Origin: Lachnospiraceae bacterium UBA3633
GTDB lineage: Bacteria; Bacillota; Clostridia; Lachnospirales; Lachnospiraceae
Assembly: GCA_002374095.1 (NCBI GenBank)
Contig: DFKY01000010.1
Span: 1-64,000, forward strand
Length of the DNA stretch: 64,000 bases
Direction: 5' to 3'
Shown piece by piece: positions 43,785 to 53,083 of the stretch (within the stretch, counting starts at the first letter, position 1; each line of letters begins with the position of its first letter). Both the position numbers and the translations under genes were made by a program. The notes below the pieces were generated by a model. It was not told the DNA's origin. It worked only from the letters and a program-made list of their open reading frames with translations, and ran no database searches.

Positions 43785-44021
43785 ATGATTAAAAAAAAGT
43801 TATCACTCATAATTTCATTTAATAAGACAGTTGATGCTATGGCATTTGAAGAATACTGTCTAAAACACAATGTTAATGGAAGGCTTATCCCACTTCCTAA
43901 AGAGATTTCTGCGGGATGTGGTTTGGCGTGGAAGTGTGAAGTAGATGAGAAAGCTATAATAGAAAAAGCTTTATCGGAAGCCTCTATCAATTATGATAAA
44001 ATGAGCGAAATATTTATATAG
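43785..44021 (+). CDS. DUF3343 putative Se/S carrier protein
   Basis: 78 residues, full typical length for the family: 'LSLIISFNKTVDAMAFEEYCL', 'GRLIPLPKEISAGCGLAWKCE' with the conserved Cys after SAG. Directly after yedF, its usual neighbour. Paralogue of 33926. Confidence 0.88.
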   Translation: MIKKKLSLIISFNKTVDAMAFEEYCLKHNVNGRLIPLPKEISAGCGLAWKCEVDEKAIIEKALSEASINYDKMSEIFI

Positions 44022-44028
44022 AATATAA

Positions 44029-44058
44029 GAAAAGGGCCTTATGCCCTTTTCTTTTTTT
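44029..44058 (+). terminator. Rho-independent terminator after DUF3343
   Basis: GAAAAGGGC-CTTAT-GCCCTTTTC followed by seven T. Confidence 0.92.
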
Positions 44059-44107
44059 ATTATTTTCTTGCATAAAACTTTATTTTATGTTAATATCATA
44101 AAGTTGT

Positions 44108-44179
44108 ACCCCTATAGCCAAATGGTAAGGCAACGGTCTCTGACTCCGTCATCTTAAGGTTCGAATCCTTATAGGGGTG
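44108..44179 (+). tRNA. tRNA-Gln (anticodon CTG)
   Basis: 72 nt, cloverleaf complete. Acceptor ACCCCTA / TAGGGGT with G discriminator, D-arm GCC..GGTAAGGC, anticodon arm ACGGT-CTCTGAC-TCCGT with anticodon CTG, T-arm TAAGG-TTCGAAT-CCTTA. CCA is not encoded. Confidence 0.93.
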
Positions 44180-44203
44180 TAGTAAAAGGTATAAGGAGTT
44201 TTT

Positions 44204-46372
44204 ATGAATATAGCAAAAGTTATATCAAAGGAACTTGCAGTTCTTGAAAAACAAGTTGATGCAGCCATAAAATTATTGGATGAAGGGTCTACAGTACCCT
44301 TCATTTCTCGTTATAGGAAAGAAGTGACAGGAGGTCTTAATGATGAGCAGCTTCGGACGCTTTATGAGAGACTGGTCTATCTTAGGGAACTTGATGAGAG
44401 AAAAGAGACAATTCTTGCATCAATTGATGAACAAGGAAAACTTACAAAAGAATTAAAAAAGCAAATTGATGAAGCGATGACCATGGTATCTCTTGAAGAT
44501 TTATATAGACCATATAAGCCTAAGAAAAAAACTCGCGCAAGTGTGGCAAAAGCTAAAGGGCTTGAACCGCTTGCTGAAACTATTTGGAATCAAAAAGCAA
44601 AACAAAAGATAGAAACTTATGCAAAGAAATATATAGATAAAGAAAAAGGTGTAGAAACCATAGAAGATGCTATTGAAGGAGCTCTTGATATAATTGCAGA
44701 GATGGTATCAGATGTAGCAGATTATAGGACATGGATAAGAGAATACACTATATCGACAGGGCTTGTACATTCTGAAGCAAAAGATGCGGAAGTAAAGTCT
44801 AATTATGAGATATATTATAATTATACTGAAGGAGTTGCTAAAATCCCTCCACATAGGATTCTTGCAATCAATCGTGGTGAAAATGAAAAAGTTTTAAAAG
44901 TTAAGATAGAAGTAAATAGGGATGATATCATAAAGTATTTAAGTGAACAGATAATAAAGGAAGATAATAAGTTTACAAATGAATACCTTGTGAAAGCAAT
45001 AGAAGATTCTTATGATAGGCTTATAGCACCATCTATTGAAAATGAAGTGCGAGGCATACTTACTGACAGAGCGGAAGATACATCTATGGATGTATTTTCG
45101 AAGAATCTCACACAAATTCTTATGCAGGCTCCTATAGAAGGAAAAGTTGTACTTGGATGGGATCCAGCATTTAGAACTGGTTGTAAGCTTGCAGTATGTG
45201 ATGCTACTGGCAAAGTACTTGCCACAACTGTCATATATCCTACAGAGCCTACTACACCAGAAAAGATGGAAGCATCAAGAAAGACATTGAAAAAGCTGAT
45301 TGATGATTATGGTGTAGATATAATATCTGTAGGAAATGGTACTGCATCAAGAGAATCAGAGATGTTTATAGTTGACTTCTTGAAGAGAGAGAAGTTAAAA
45401 AAAGTAAAATATGTCATTGTAAATGAAGCTGGAGCATCAGTATATAGTGCAAGTGCACTTGCTACAGAAGAGTTTCCAAAATTTGATGTAGGGCAACGTT
45501 CAGCTGCATCTATTGCAAGGCGTCTGCAAGACCCACTTGCTGAACTTGTGAAGATAGATCCAAAAAGCATTGGTGTTGGTCAATATCAACATGATATGAA
45601 TCAAAAAAGACTAAGTAACACACTTACTGGAGTAGTAGAAACTTGTGTCAACAAAGTAGGGGTTGACTTGAATACCGCATCATATTCACTTCTTTCATAT
45701 GTCTCTGGTATCAATAAAAACATAGCAAAAAATATTGTATCATATAGAGAAAAGAAAGGAAGATTTAATAATAGAAAAGAACTTTTGAGTGTAGATAAGC
45801 TTGGGGCAAAGGCATATGAACAATCGGCAGGATTCCTTCGCATAACTGGTGGTGATGAGCCACTTGATAGGACTGGGGTACATCCTGAATCTTATGAAGC
45901 AACCAATAAATTATTAAAGGACTTAAAGTTTTCAAAAAAAGATTTGGTTAGTGGCAATTTTGATGGTCTTTCATCTATGATTAATGATTATGATGCAGTA
46001 GCAAAGAAACTAAAAATCGGAGCAGAGACATTAAAAGATATAGTACTTGAACTTGAAAAACCAGGTCGTGACCCGAGAGAAGATGCTCCAAAGCCAATAC
46101 TTCGATCTGATGTCTTGAGCATGGAAGACTTAAAAGAAGGAATGATACTTAAAGGGACAGTTAGAAATTGTATAGATTTTGGAGTATTTGTAGATATAGG
46201 AGTGCATCAAGATGGCTTGGTGCATATATCGCAAATTGCTGATAGGTACATAAAACATCCTTTAGAGGCTGTGTCAATAGGAGATGTAGTAGATGTGAAA
46301 GTGCTATCTGTGGATCTTGAAAAGAAGCGAATATCACTAACTATGAAGATAGATAGTGGAGATAGTAAATGA
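44204..46372 (+). CDS. tex: Tex-family RNA-binding protein
   Basis: 722 residues, the family's usual length. N-terminal helical 'FISRYRKEVTGGLNDEQLRTLYERL', YqgF-like RNase H fold ('LGWDPAFRTGCKLAVCD', 'ISVGNGTASRESE'), helix-hairpin-helix region ('VSYREKKGRFNNRKELLSV'), and a C-terminal S1 RNA-binding domain ('EGMILKGTVRNCIDFGVFVDIGVHQDGLVHISQ'). A conserved cytoplasmic nucleic-acid-binding protein linked to transcription. Starts 24 nt after tRNA-Gln and ends in a terminator. Confidence 0.95.
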   Translation: MNIAKVISKELAVLEKQVDAAIKLLDEGSTVPFISRYRKEVTGGLNDEQLRTLYERLVYLRELDERKETILASIDEQGKLTKELKKQIDEAMTMVSLEDLYRPYKPKKKTRASVAKAKGLEPLAETIWNQKAKQKIETYAKKYIDKEKGVETIEDAIEGALDIIAEMVSDVADYRTWIREYTISTGLVHSEAKDAEVKSNYEIYYNYTEGVAKIPPHRILAINRGENEKVLKVKIEVNRDDIIKYLSEQIIKEDNKFTNEYLVKAIEDSYDRLIAPSIENEVRGILTDRAEDTSMDVFSKNLTQILMQAPIEGKVVLGWDPAFRTGCKLAVCDATGKVLATTVIYPTEPTTPEKMEASRKTLKKLIDDYGVDIISVGNGTASRESEMFIVDFLKREKLKKVKYVIVNEAGASVYSASALATEEFPKFDVGQRSAASIARRLQDPLAELVKIDPKSIGVGQYQHDMNQKRLSNTLTGVVETCVNKVGVDLNTASYSLLSYVSGINKNIAKNIVSYREKKGRFNNRKELLSVDKLGAKAYEQSAGFLRITGGDEPLDRTGVHPESYEATNKLLKDLKFSKKDLVSGNFDGLSSMINDYDAVAKKLKIGAETLKDIVLELEKPGRDPREDAPKPILRSDVLSMEDLKEGMILKGTVRNCIDFGVFVDIGVHQDGLVHISQIADRYIKHPLEAVSIGDVVDVKVLSVDLEKKRISLTMKIDSGDSK

Positions 46373-46375
46373 TTA

Positions 46376-46404
46376 AAAAAAAGGACTTGTATGAGTCCTT
46401 TTTT
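46376..46404 (+). terminator. Rho-independent terminator after tex
   Basis: AAAAAAGGACT / AGTCCTTTTTT with a 6-nt loop. Confidence 0.88.
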
Positions 46405-46421
46405 AGTTATGTATATGAGTA

Positions 46422-46478
46422 TTGATAAATATTTTATTTGATGGTAAAATATAAGTGTTATTTTTTCGAAAAAATAAC
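46422..46478 (+). promoter_or_regulatory. Promoter with start-site palindrome before the molybdopterin-binding gene
   Basis: TTGATA (46422), 17-nt spacer, TAAAAT (46445-46450), then a perfect inverted repeat GTTATTTTTT-CG-AAAAAATAAC at 46457-46478, about where transcription should start. It could be an operator for a repressor or a 5' mRNA-stabilising hairpin. No conserved Moco riboswitch is recognised. Confidence 0.5.
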
Positions 46479-46511
46479 GCTATCTAAGTATCTAATTTAT
46501 GAGGTGTATAT

Positions 46512-47528
46512 ATGAAACTTATAAAGACAGAAGATGCAGTAGGGACAATATTATGCCATGATCTCACTCAGATTATACCTGGCGAATATAAAGGAGCGAG
46601 ATTTAAAAAAGGACATATTATAAAAGAAGAAGATATAAGCGTGCTTTTGTCAATGGGAAAAAAGCATCTATATGTATATGAAGACGATAAAAGTTTTCTT
46701 CATGAAAATGATGCTGCAAAAGTTCTTAAGTCTTTCTGCCAAAATGATTACATGAAAGAAAGTGAGATAAAGGAAGGAAAGATAGAGCTTACATCAACTA
46801 TAGATGGATGTCTGATTGTAGATAGAGAAAGACTGAAACTTATAAACCAAGAAGACGAGATGATGATAGCTACTATAAAAGATGGTGATGTGAAAAGTGG
46901 CGATAGAATTGCAGGTATGAGAGTTATACCACTTGTTATAAAGAAGGAAAAGCTGGAAAAAGCAAAAAAACTTGTAGGTGATACTCCACTTCTAAAAATA
47001 TATCCATATGTGATTAAAAGTTTTGGAATGGTCGTGACAGGGTCTGAAGTATATAATCATATTATTGAAGATAAGTTTTCGGGTGTGGTTGAGAAAAAGC
47101 TTGAGGCATATAATGTAAAACTTGTAAAAAAGATATATTGTGATGACAATAAAGATATGATAGTTGATGCTATAAAGGAGCTGAAAAGACTTCAAGTAGA
47201 TATGATATGTTGTACTGGTGGCATGTCAGTAGACCCTGACGACATGACCCCACAAGCCATAAAAGAATCAGGAGCAAATGTCATAAGCTATGGTTCGCCG
47301 CTTCTTCCTGGAGCAATGTTTATGGTAGGATACTTTGAAGATAGTACACCAATCCTTGGGCTTCCAGGATGCGTCATGTATGCTGCAAGGACAGTGTTTG
47401 ATGTGGTGCTTCCAAAGATTCTTGCAAGAGTCAAGTGGACAAAAGAAGAACTTGCTGAACTTGGTTATGGAGGACTTTGTCAAAATTGCAAAGTTTGCCA
47501 CTACCCAAATTGTACTTTTGGAAAATAA
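46512..47528 (+). CDS. Molybdopterin-binding protein (MoeA/MogA-like domain)
   Basis: 338 residues. The C-terminal two-thirds contain a MoCF-biosynthesis fold: 'GMVVTGSEVYNHIIEDKF', 'DMICCTGGMSVDPDDMTPQAI', 'PLLPGAMFMVGYF', 'LGLPGCVMYAARTVFD'. It ends in a Cys-rich tail 'GLCQNCKVCHYPNCTFGK', which could bind a metal. The N-terminal part (residues 1-150) is unlike standard MoeA. This type is found in genomes with selenium-dependent molybdenum hydroxylases. Directly upstream of modABC, so molybdate supply and cofactor handling are linked. Confidence 0.85.
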   Translation: MKLIKTEDAVGTILCHDLTQIIPGEYKGARFKKGHIIKEEDISVLLSMGKKHLYVYEDDKSFLHENDAAKVLKSFCQNDYMKESEIKEGKIELTSTIDGCLIVDRERLKLINQEDEMMIATIKDGDVKSGDRIAGMRVIPLVIKKEKLEKAKKLVGDTPLLKIYPYVIKSFGMVVTGSEVYNHIIEDKFSGVVEKKLEAYNVKLVKKIYCDDNKDMIVDAIKELKRLQVDMICCTGGMSVDPDDMTPQAIKESGANVISYGSPLLPGAMFMVGYFEDSTPILGLPGCVMYAARTVFDVVLPKILARVKWTKEELAELGYGGLCQNCKVCHYPNCTFGK

Positions 47529-47547
47529 ATTAAAAGGAGAATTGATT

Positions 47548-48366
47548 ATGAAAAAGTTTTTAAGTATTGTAATAGCTATAACTTTATGTGTAGGGTTAAT
47601 TTCTTGCAAAAGCGTAAAAAATGATGTAAAAGATGAAAAAGTAGAACTTATAGTATTTGCAGCGGCATCAATGACGGAAACTTTAAGTGAGATAAAGATT
47701 ATGTATGAAAAAGAACATAGAGATGTGTCTATTATATATAATTTTGATTCATCAGGAACTTTGCTTAAGCAGATTCTTGCAGGAGCAGAGTGTGATGTAT
47801 TTATATCAGCGGCAGAGAAACAGATGAATTCACTTGATATAACATGTGATGAATCAGCAAATAAAGATAGAAATGACTTCGTGCTTTCTGATACAAGAAT
47901 AAATCTTTTGGAAAACAAAGTAGCCCTTGCCGTACCTGATGGCAATCCAAAAGGTATAAAATCATTTGATGACATCTTGACAGATAAACTTTCACTTCTT
48001 GCCATAGGAAATGCAGATGTGCCTGTAGGTGCATATACTTTAGAGATACTTGAAAGTCTTGGAAAGCCTGTAACTGAATTTGAAAAAGAAGGAAAAGTCA
48101 CATACGGCTCCAATGTCAAAGAAGTGACAACTCAAGTAAAAGAAGGTCTTGCAGATGCTGGGATTATCTATGCTACAGATGCATTTTCTGCTGGTCTTGA
48201 GATAGTCGACCTTGCGGATGCAACTATGTGTAGGCAAGTTATATATCCAGCAGCGGTACTTAATATTTCGAAAAATATAGACGTGGCAAAAGAATATCTT
48301 GACTATCTAAGGAGTGATGCTGCAATGAGTGTTTTTGAAAAAGTAGGTTTTACAAGGGCAGAGTAG
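47548..48366 (+). CDS. modA: Molybdate ABC transporter substrate-binding lipoprotein
   Basis: 272 residues from the ATG at 47548, which has AAGGAGA upstream; a longer in-frame reading into the previous gene is rejected. Lipobox 'VGLISC'. ModA motifs: 'LIVFAAASMTETLSEIK', 'YNFDSSGTLLKQILAGAECDVFISA', 'VALAVPDGNPKGI', 'GYATDAFSA'-like region near the end. Captures molybdate or tungstate outside the cell. Confidence 0.92.
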   Translation: MKKFLSIVIAITLCVGLISCKSVKNDVKDEKVELIVFAAASMTETLSEIKIMYEKEHRDVSIIYNFDSSGTLLKQILAGAECDVFISAAEKQMNSLDITCDESANKDRNDFVLSDTRINLLENKVALAVPDGNPKGIKSFDDILTDKLSLLAIGNADVPVGAYTLEILESLGKPVTEFEKEGKVTYGSNVKEVTTQVKEGLADAGIIYATDAFSAGLEIVDLADATMCRQVIYPAAVLNISKNIDVAKEYLDYLRSDAAMSVFEKVGFTRAE

Positions 48367-48368
48367 AT

Positions 48369-49025
48369 ATGGATTTATTTCCATTATATAATTCATTAAG
48401 AGTTGCATTTATATCCACTGTGATAATTTTTTTTCTTGGGATATTTTTAGCATATTATATAGCAAAGCTTCCAAGAGTTTTAAAAGGTATACTTGATGTG
48501 GTACTCACACTTCCTTTAGTCTTGCCTCCGACAGTTGTAGGATATATACTTCTTATGTTTCTTGGACCAAAAAGACCATTTGGCGAGTATATGCTTGAAA
48601 CTTTCAATGTAAAAATGATTATGACATGGTGGTCTGCAATATTTGCTGCAACAACTGTAGCATTTCCACTTATGTATAGGACAGCTCGCGGTGCTTTTGA
48701 AGCTTTTGATGAAGAGCTTGCATATGCAGGAAAGACTCTTGGTTTAAGCAATGCATTTATATTCTGGCGAATTAGGATACCTTATTGTAAAAAAGGACTT
48801 ATAGCAGGTGCTGTACTTTCTTTTGCTCGAGCACTTGGCGAATATGGAGCCACTTCTATGATTGCAGGTTATACTCCAGGTAAGACTGCGACCATATCTA
48901 CAACCGTGTATCAATTGTGGAGAATCAATGACGAAAATCTTGCATTGATATGGGTTATGATAAATATATGTATATCTGCAATAGTGTTATTAACTATAAA
49001 TATTGTTGAAAATAAAAAAACATAA
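48369..49025 (+). CDS. modB: Molybdate ABC transporter permease
   Basis: 218 residues, five membrane helices. ModB hallmarks 'LTLPLVLPPTVVGYILLMFLG', 'ARGAFEAFDEELAYAGKTLG' and 'ARALGEYGATSMIAG' (EAA loop). Two nt after modA. Confidence 0.94.
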   Translation: MDLFPLYNSLRVAFISTVIIFFLGIFLAYYIAKLPRVLKGILDVVLTLPLVLPPTVVGYILLMFLGPKRPFGEYMLETFNVKMIMTWWSAIFAATTVAFPLMYRTARGAFEAFDEELAYAGKTLGLSNAFIFWRIRIPYCKKGLIAGAVLSFARALGEYGATSMIAGYTPGKTATISTTVYQLWRINDENLALIWVMINICISAIVLLTINIVENKKT

Positions 49026-49042
49026 ATATAAAAATCAATAGT

Positions 49043-49762
49043 ATGCTAAAAGTAAATATAAAGAAAAAACTTGATAGATATGAATTGAATGTAGCTTTTG
49101 AATGCGAAAAAAATATCATTGGACTTCTTGGTGCATCGGCTACAGGGAAATCAATGATACTTAAGTGTATTGCTGGGATAGAAAGACTTGACGATGGATA
49201 TATTATACTTGATGATAAAGTGCTATACGATAGTGACAAAGGTATCAACTTGACTCCACAAAATAGAAGAGTGGGATACCTTTTTCAAAGCTTTGCACTT
49301 TTTCCACAGATGACAGTAGAAGAGAATGTAAAAGTTTCTGTAAGTAAAAAATATAGAAGTGATAGCGAAAAAAATAAAAAAGTGAAAGAAACTTTAGATA
49401 TGCTTAAACTTTCAGACATTGGAAATGAATACCCACGTGAGATATCAGGGGGAGAAAGACAAAGAGTAGCACTTGCAAGAATTATAGTGAATGAGCCAGA
49501 CTTTTTACTACTTGATGAACCTTTTTCTTCGCTTGATGCACATTTAAGATGGTCACTTGCAAATGAATTAAAAAGTATTGTAAAAAAGTTTTCAAATGGG
49601 GTGATTTTTGTATCACATGATATAAGAGAAATTGAATTTTTATGTGATGATGTGATGGTTATATCAAATGGTAAGATAGTTGAATCTGGACCAGTTAATG
49701 AAGTGATTTTAAATGCAAAGTCCGATGAGACAAAAAAACTTATCTATAATTTTTGGAAGTAA
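49043..49762 (+). CDS. modC: Molybdate ABC transporter ATP-binding protein
   Basis: 239 residues. Walker A 'LLGASATGKSMILKC', Q-loop 'YLFQSFALFPQMTV', signature 'ISGGERQRVALAR', Walker B 'DFLLLDEPFSSLDA', H-loop 'FVSHDIRE'. Walker A is slightly unusual (SATGKS). The C-terminal molybdate-sensing MOP domain of Escherichia ModC is absent, as in many Firmicutes. Confidence 0.9.
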   Translation: MLKVNIKKKLDRYELNVAFECEKNIIGLLGASATGKSMILKCIAGIERLDDGYIILDDKVLYDSDKGINLTPQNRRVGYLFQSFALFPQMTVEENVKVSVSKKYRSDSEKNKKVKETLDMLKLSDIGNEYPREISGGERQRVALARIIVNEPDFLLLDEPFSSLDAHLRWSLANELKSIVKKFSNGVIFVSHDIREIEFLCDDVMVISNGKIVESGPVNEVILNAKSDETKKLIYNFWK

Positions 49763-49777
49763 AGTTAATGCTGAATA

Positions 49778-50530
49778 TTAATTAATTTTGGCGATAAGCT
49801 TGCAGATTTTATTGCCGAGTTTACTAAACTTTTCTTCGTATTCTGTCATGATGTTGTCTTTGCATAAAGCACTATCACTATGGAGATCATAGGTTTTTGA
49901 TAAAATCTTAAAATTAGATTTTGTTATCTCTTCAAGTGAAAAATTAAATAAATCAATATTATCCGTTTTGAATTCTATAAGAGCCCCTGGCTTTAAGAGT
50001 TTTTCGTATATTTTTAAGAAATTTATATGCATGAGTCGCCTTGATTCATGCCTTTTTTTTGGCCAGGGATCAGAAAAATTGAGATATATCTTATCTATAG
50101 AGTGAGGCGGAAATACCTCGCCTAATTTTATGATATCGATACACATAAATCTAAGATTTGGCTCTGTGAGCGAATTCTTACAGTTTTGCAATTCGGCGGG
50201 ATTGATAGTGCTATTTAATCTATCTATTGCTTTCAAAATTATTGTGGCAGATTTCTCAACGCCTATATAATTAATATTTGGATTATTGTGAGCAAGATTA
50301 GAGATAAATCTACCTTTGCCCATGCCAAGTTCTAAGTGGACTGGATTATCATTTTTGAAAATGGCATGAGGCTCACATAGCTCGCCTGTACGAACTTGTG
50401 AATGCTCATCTTTATCGTAGCCGCGAGCTGTGCGAGTGGCAATAAGATTATCATTATGCTCTGTATATCGGATTACCATATCGTAATCATATATATTCAT
50501 CTCTGCATTTTTTTTGTGTCTTAATCTCAT
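49778..50530 (-). CDS. trmB: tRNA (guanine-N7-)-methyltransferase
   Basis: 250 residues. AdoMet-binding 'LELGMGKGRFISNLAHNNP', 'IGVEKSATIILKAIDRL', and the TrmB box 'YLNFSDPWPKKRHESRRL'. Forms m7G46 in tRNA variable loops. Overlaps the upstream MATE gene by 4 nt on the minus strand and converges with modC. Confidence 0.94.
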   Translation of the reverse strand: MRLRHKKNAEMNIYDYDMVIRYTEHNDNLIATRTARGYDKDEHSQVRTGELCEPHAIFKNDNPVHLELGMGKGRFISNLAHNNPNINYIGVEKSATIILKAIDRLNSTINPAELQNCKNSLTEPNLRFMCIDIIKLGEVFPPHSIDKIYLNFSDPWPKKRHESRRLMHINFLKIYEKLLKPGALIEFKTDNIDLFNFSLEEITKSNFKILSKTYDLHSDSALCKDNIMTEYEEKFSKLGNKICKLIAKIN

Positions 50531-51909
50531 AGTGTCGCAATCTTACTATTGTAAGTCTTCTTAAATAAATGAAGTACAACAAGAAATGCTGCAAATTCTG
50601 ATATAAGGAAACAGTACCATACACCATTTACACCAAAGAACATAGAAAGTATATATGCTGATGGTAAGAGAAATACGATTTGCCTTATGACAGATGCGAT
50701 GAGACTATACACTTCTTTTTTTGTTGCTTGCATGACAGAGCTTAGTATTATGTTGAAGCTCACAAGTGGATAATGTATAGCTATAACTTTGAAAGCGTAT
50801 GATCCAACTTTCATCATGTTATCACTTGCATTAAAGAGTTTTAGTAAAAATTCTGCTCCAAAGAATACAAAGAAGCCACCAACTATCATAATTGCAAATG
50901 CAGCTATAAGAGCAACTTTTATAACTTTTGTAATTCTTTTTTTATTGTGTGATCCAAAGTTGTATGAAACTATTGGCACCATGCCATTATTCAGACCAAA
51001 GATTGGCATAAGCACAAAGCTTTGCACTTTGTAGTAAGAGCCAAGAACTGCTACAGCCGACTCGTATTTTGTCAGTATTGCATTTAGACCAAGAATAGTG
51101 AAAGAGCCTATGGCTTGCATGACTATTGATGGTATGCCGATTATATATATGTTGATAATTTTTTTGATATCAAGTTTTAGTGAAAAGAAATTGAGCTTTA
51201 AATCACTATTGGTATATTTATTTAAGAAGTATCCAACTACAGTACCGAAGTATTGCCCAGCGACTGTTGCTATTGCTGCGCCTTTTACTCCCATCGCAGG
51301 AAAACCAAAAAGACCAAATATCAGTATTGGGTCAAAGATAATATTGAATATAGCACCTGAAAGTTGGGTTATCATGGAGCTTACTGATTTTCCTGTAGCT
51401 TGCATCATCTTTTCATAAGTTGTCTCTACATAAAAACCAGTAGAAAATATCATAATTATTGATAGGTATGTGATGCCGTCTCTTCTTATATCAGGATCAC
51501 TAGTCATAAGATAAAAGAAATCATCTGCAAATAAATATCCAAGAATTGCTGAAATTACAAAATAAACTATAGATAGAAAGAGCCCGTGTCTCGCATAGTC
51601 ATTGGCATTTTCAAAGTTTTTCTCACCAAGTGATCGTGATATGAGTGCCGTTACACCTACGCTTGTACCTATATTTAGCGAAACCATAAGAAATTGTACA
51701 GGATAGGCAAGAGATAGTGCAGATAGGGCGGCTTCTGAAATCTGTGCTACAAAGATGCTATCTACAAGGTTATAAAGTGCGAGCATAAACATAGATATCA
51801 TCATAGGGATAGACATCTTAAAGAGTAGCTCTAAAACTGGCATAGTACCGAGTTTATGGTCTACTGGGTCATCTACAAGTTTTCCTTCAAAATTAAGCGT
51901 TTTAGCCAT
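50527..51909 (-). CDS. MATE-family efflux transporter
   Basis: 460 residues with 12 hydrophobic segments. 'DSIFVAQISEAALSALSLAYPVQ', 'GTSVGVTALISRSLGEKNFENAND', 'YEKMMQATGKSVSSM' are typical of the MatE family (DinF/NorM-like cation-coupled drug or metabolite export). Translationally coupled to trmB. Confidence 0.9.
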   Translation of the reverse strand: MAKTLNFEGKLVDDPVDHKLGTMPVLELLFKMSIPMMISMFMLALYNLVDSIFVAQISEAALSALSLAYPVQFLMVSLNIGTSVGVTALISRSLGEKNFENANDYARHGLFLSIVYFVISAILGYLFADDFFYLMTSDPDIRRDGITYLSIIMIFSTGFYVETTYEKMMQATGKSVSSMITQLSGAIFNIIFDPILIFGLFGFPAMGVKGAAIATVAGQYFGTVVGYFLNKYTNSDLKLNFFSLKLDIKKIINIYIIGIPSIVMQAIGSFTILGLNAILTKYESAVAVLGSYYKVQSFVLMPIFGLNNGMVPIVSYNFGSHNKKRITKVIKVALIAAFAIMIVGGFFVFFGAEFLLKLFNASDNMMKVGSYAFKVIAIHYPLVSFNIILSSVMQATKKEVYSLIASVIRQIVFLLPSAYILSMFFGVNGVWYCFLISEFAAFLVVLHLFKKTYNSKIATL

Positions 51910-52033
51910 TTGTCACCTCAAAAAAATAATCTTTATTATTATAGATGAAAAGTCTTTATTTTTCAATTAAAACTTTTGAAAAAATTACTCTGAGCCATTG
52001 TTAAAATAAGATATTTTTTGTATAATATCTACG

Positions 52034-53083
52034 ATGAAAAGGCATTTGACAAAAAGACTTATATTAAGCATATTGATTTTTGTTATTTGTATAGGCCTTA
52101 CTATTTTAATAATATTGATGAATGTAAAACCCAAGGTACTGGCAAAATCATTAATGGCAATTGATAAAATTTATATCATCTTGGGAATGTTTTTTATGTT
52201 ACTGTATTCGCTTATTGAAGCGGTAAGTATAAAAATGCTACTAAGCCGTATGCATATTAGGAAACCATTATTTAGCTGTATGAAATATGCTATTATTGGT
52301 TTCTTTTTTAGTGGTGTTACTCCATCATCAAGTGGCGGACAGTCAATGCAGATGGTGTATATGAGAAATGATGACATACAGTATTCTGATAGTTCATTTA
52401 CTTTACTGGTTCTGTTATTTTGCTATCAGATAGTTATAGGCATATATGGTACGATAGGATATATTGTAAATTTCAATGAGATTCAGAGTATATTTCAGTC
52501 ATTAAATGTCTGGTTTTTTATTGCGATTATGATTGATTTAGCAATTGTATTTTTTGTGGGAACGCTTATCTTCAAATGGCAACTTGCAGAAAGGATTATG
52601 CACTTTATAAAAAGAGTTTGTTATATGATTAATTCAAAGCTCGGTGATAGAATTAATGATAGAATAAATGCATTTGTAGATAGATATAGAAATTCATCAG
52701 AACATATCAATAAAGATAAAAGAATTGTATTTAGAATTTTGGGTAATACTTTTATTCAATATATACTACTATATAGCATCCCATTTTTTGTCTACAAGGG
52801 TCTTGGGAATAGTGGTTTCCCATACATACAGATGCTTATGCTACAAGCAGTTTTATATATTGGTTGTGGTTTTGTACCTGTACCAGGTGCACTTGCTGTC
52901 ACCGAAAGCTTATTTATACTGATATTTAGTAATTATTTTTCTCGTGATGATATAGGAAATGCTGTAATTATAAGTAGGGCAATTAGCTTATATTTACCAG
53001 TTATTTTTTATGGAATATTGTCTGCTTGGTGGATGAAATCTTTGCCTTTTGAGGGGAAAAATAAAGTAGAAAATAACAATTAG
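52034..53083 (+). CDS. Lysylphosphatidylglycerol synthase transmembrane-domain (UPF0104) protein
   Basis: 349 residues, about eight membrane helices. The conserved 'FFSGVTPSSSGGQSMQMVYM' and 'GFVPVPGALAVTESLFILIF' are the family's glycine-rich motifs. The MprF synthase domain is missing, so this is the flippase-like membrane part only; lipid flipping is the inferred role. Its last codons overlap the CIRCE element of clpB. Confidence 0.88.
   Translation: MKRHLTKRLILSILIFVICIGLTILIILMNVKPKVLAKSLMAIDKIYIILGMFFMLLYSLIEAVSIKMLLSRMHIRKPLFSCMKYAIIGFFFSGVTPSSSGGQSMQMVYMRNDDIQYSDSSFTLLVLLFCYQIVIGIYGTIGYIVNFNEIQSIFQSLNVWFFIAIMIDLAIVFFVGTLIFKWQLAERIMHFIKRVCYMINSKLGDRINDRINAFVDRYRNSSEHINKDKRIVFRILGNTFIQYILLYSIPFFVYKGLGNSGFPYIQMLMLQAVLYIGCGFVPVPGALAVTESLFILIFSNYFSRDDIGNAVIISRAISLYLPVIFYGILSAWWMKSLPFEGKNKVENNN

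Noticed and set aside
46405..46511. Molybdenum cofactor riboswitch
   Set aside because: The leader is only about 55 nt after the promoter and contains one simple palindrome, too short and simple for the known fold.
47335..47547. N-terminal extension of ModA into the upstream gene
   Set aside because: It overlaps the molybdopterin-binding gene in another frame; ATG 47548 has AAGGAGA and a lipoprotein signal.
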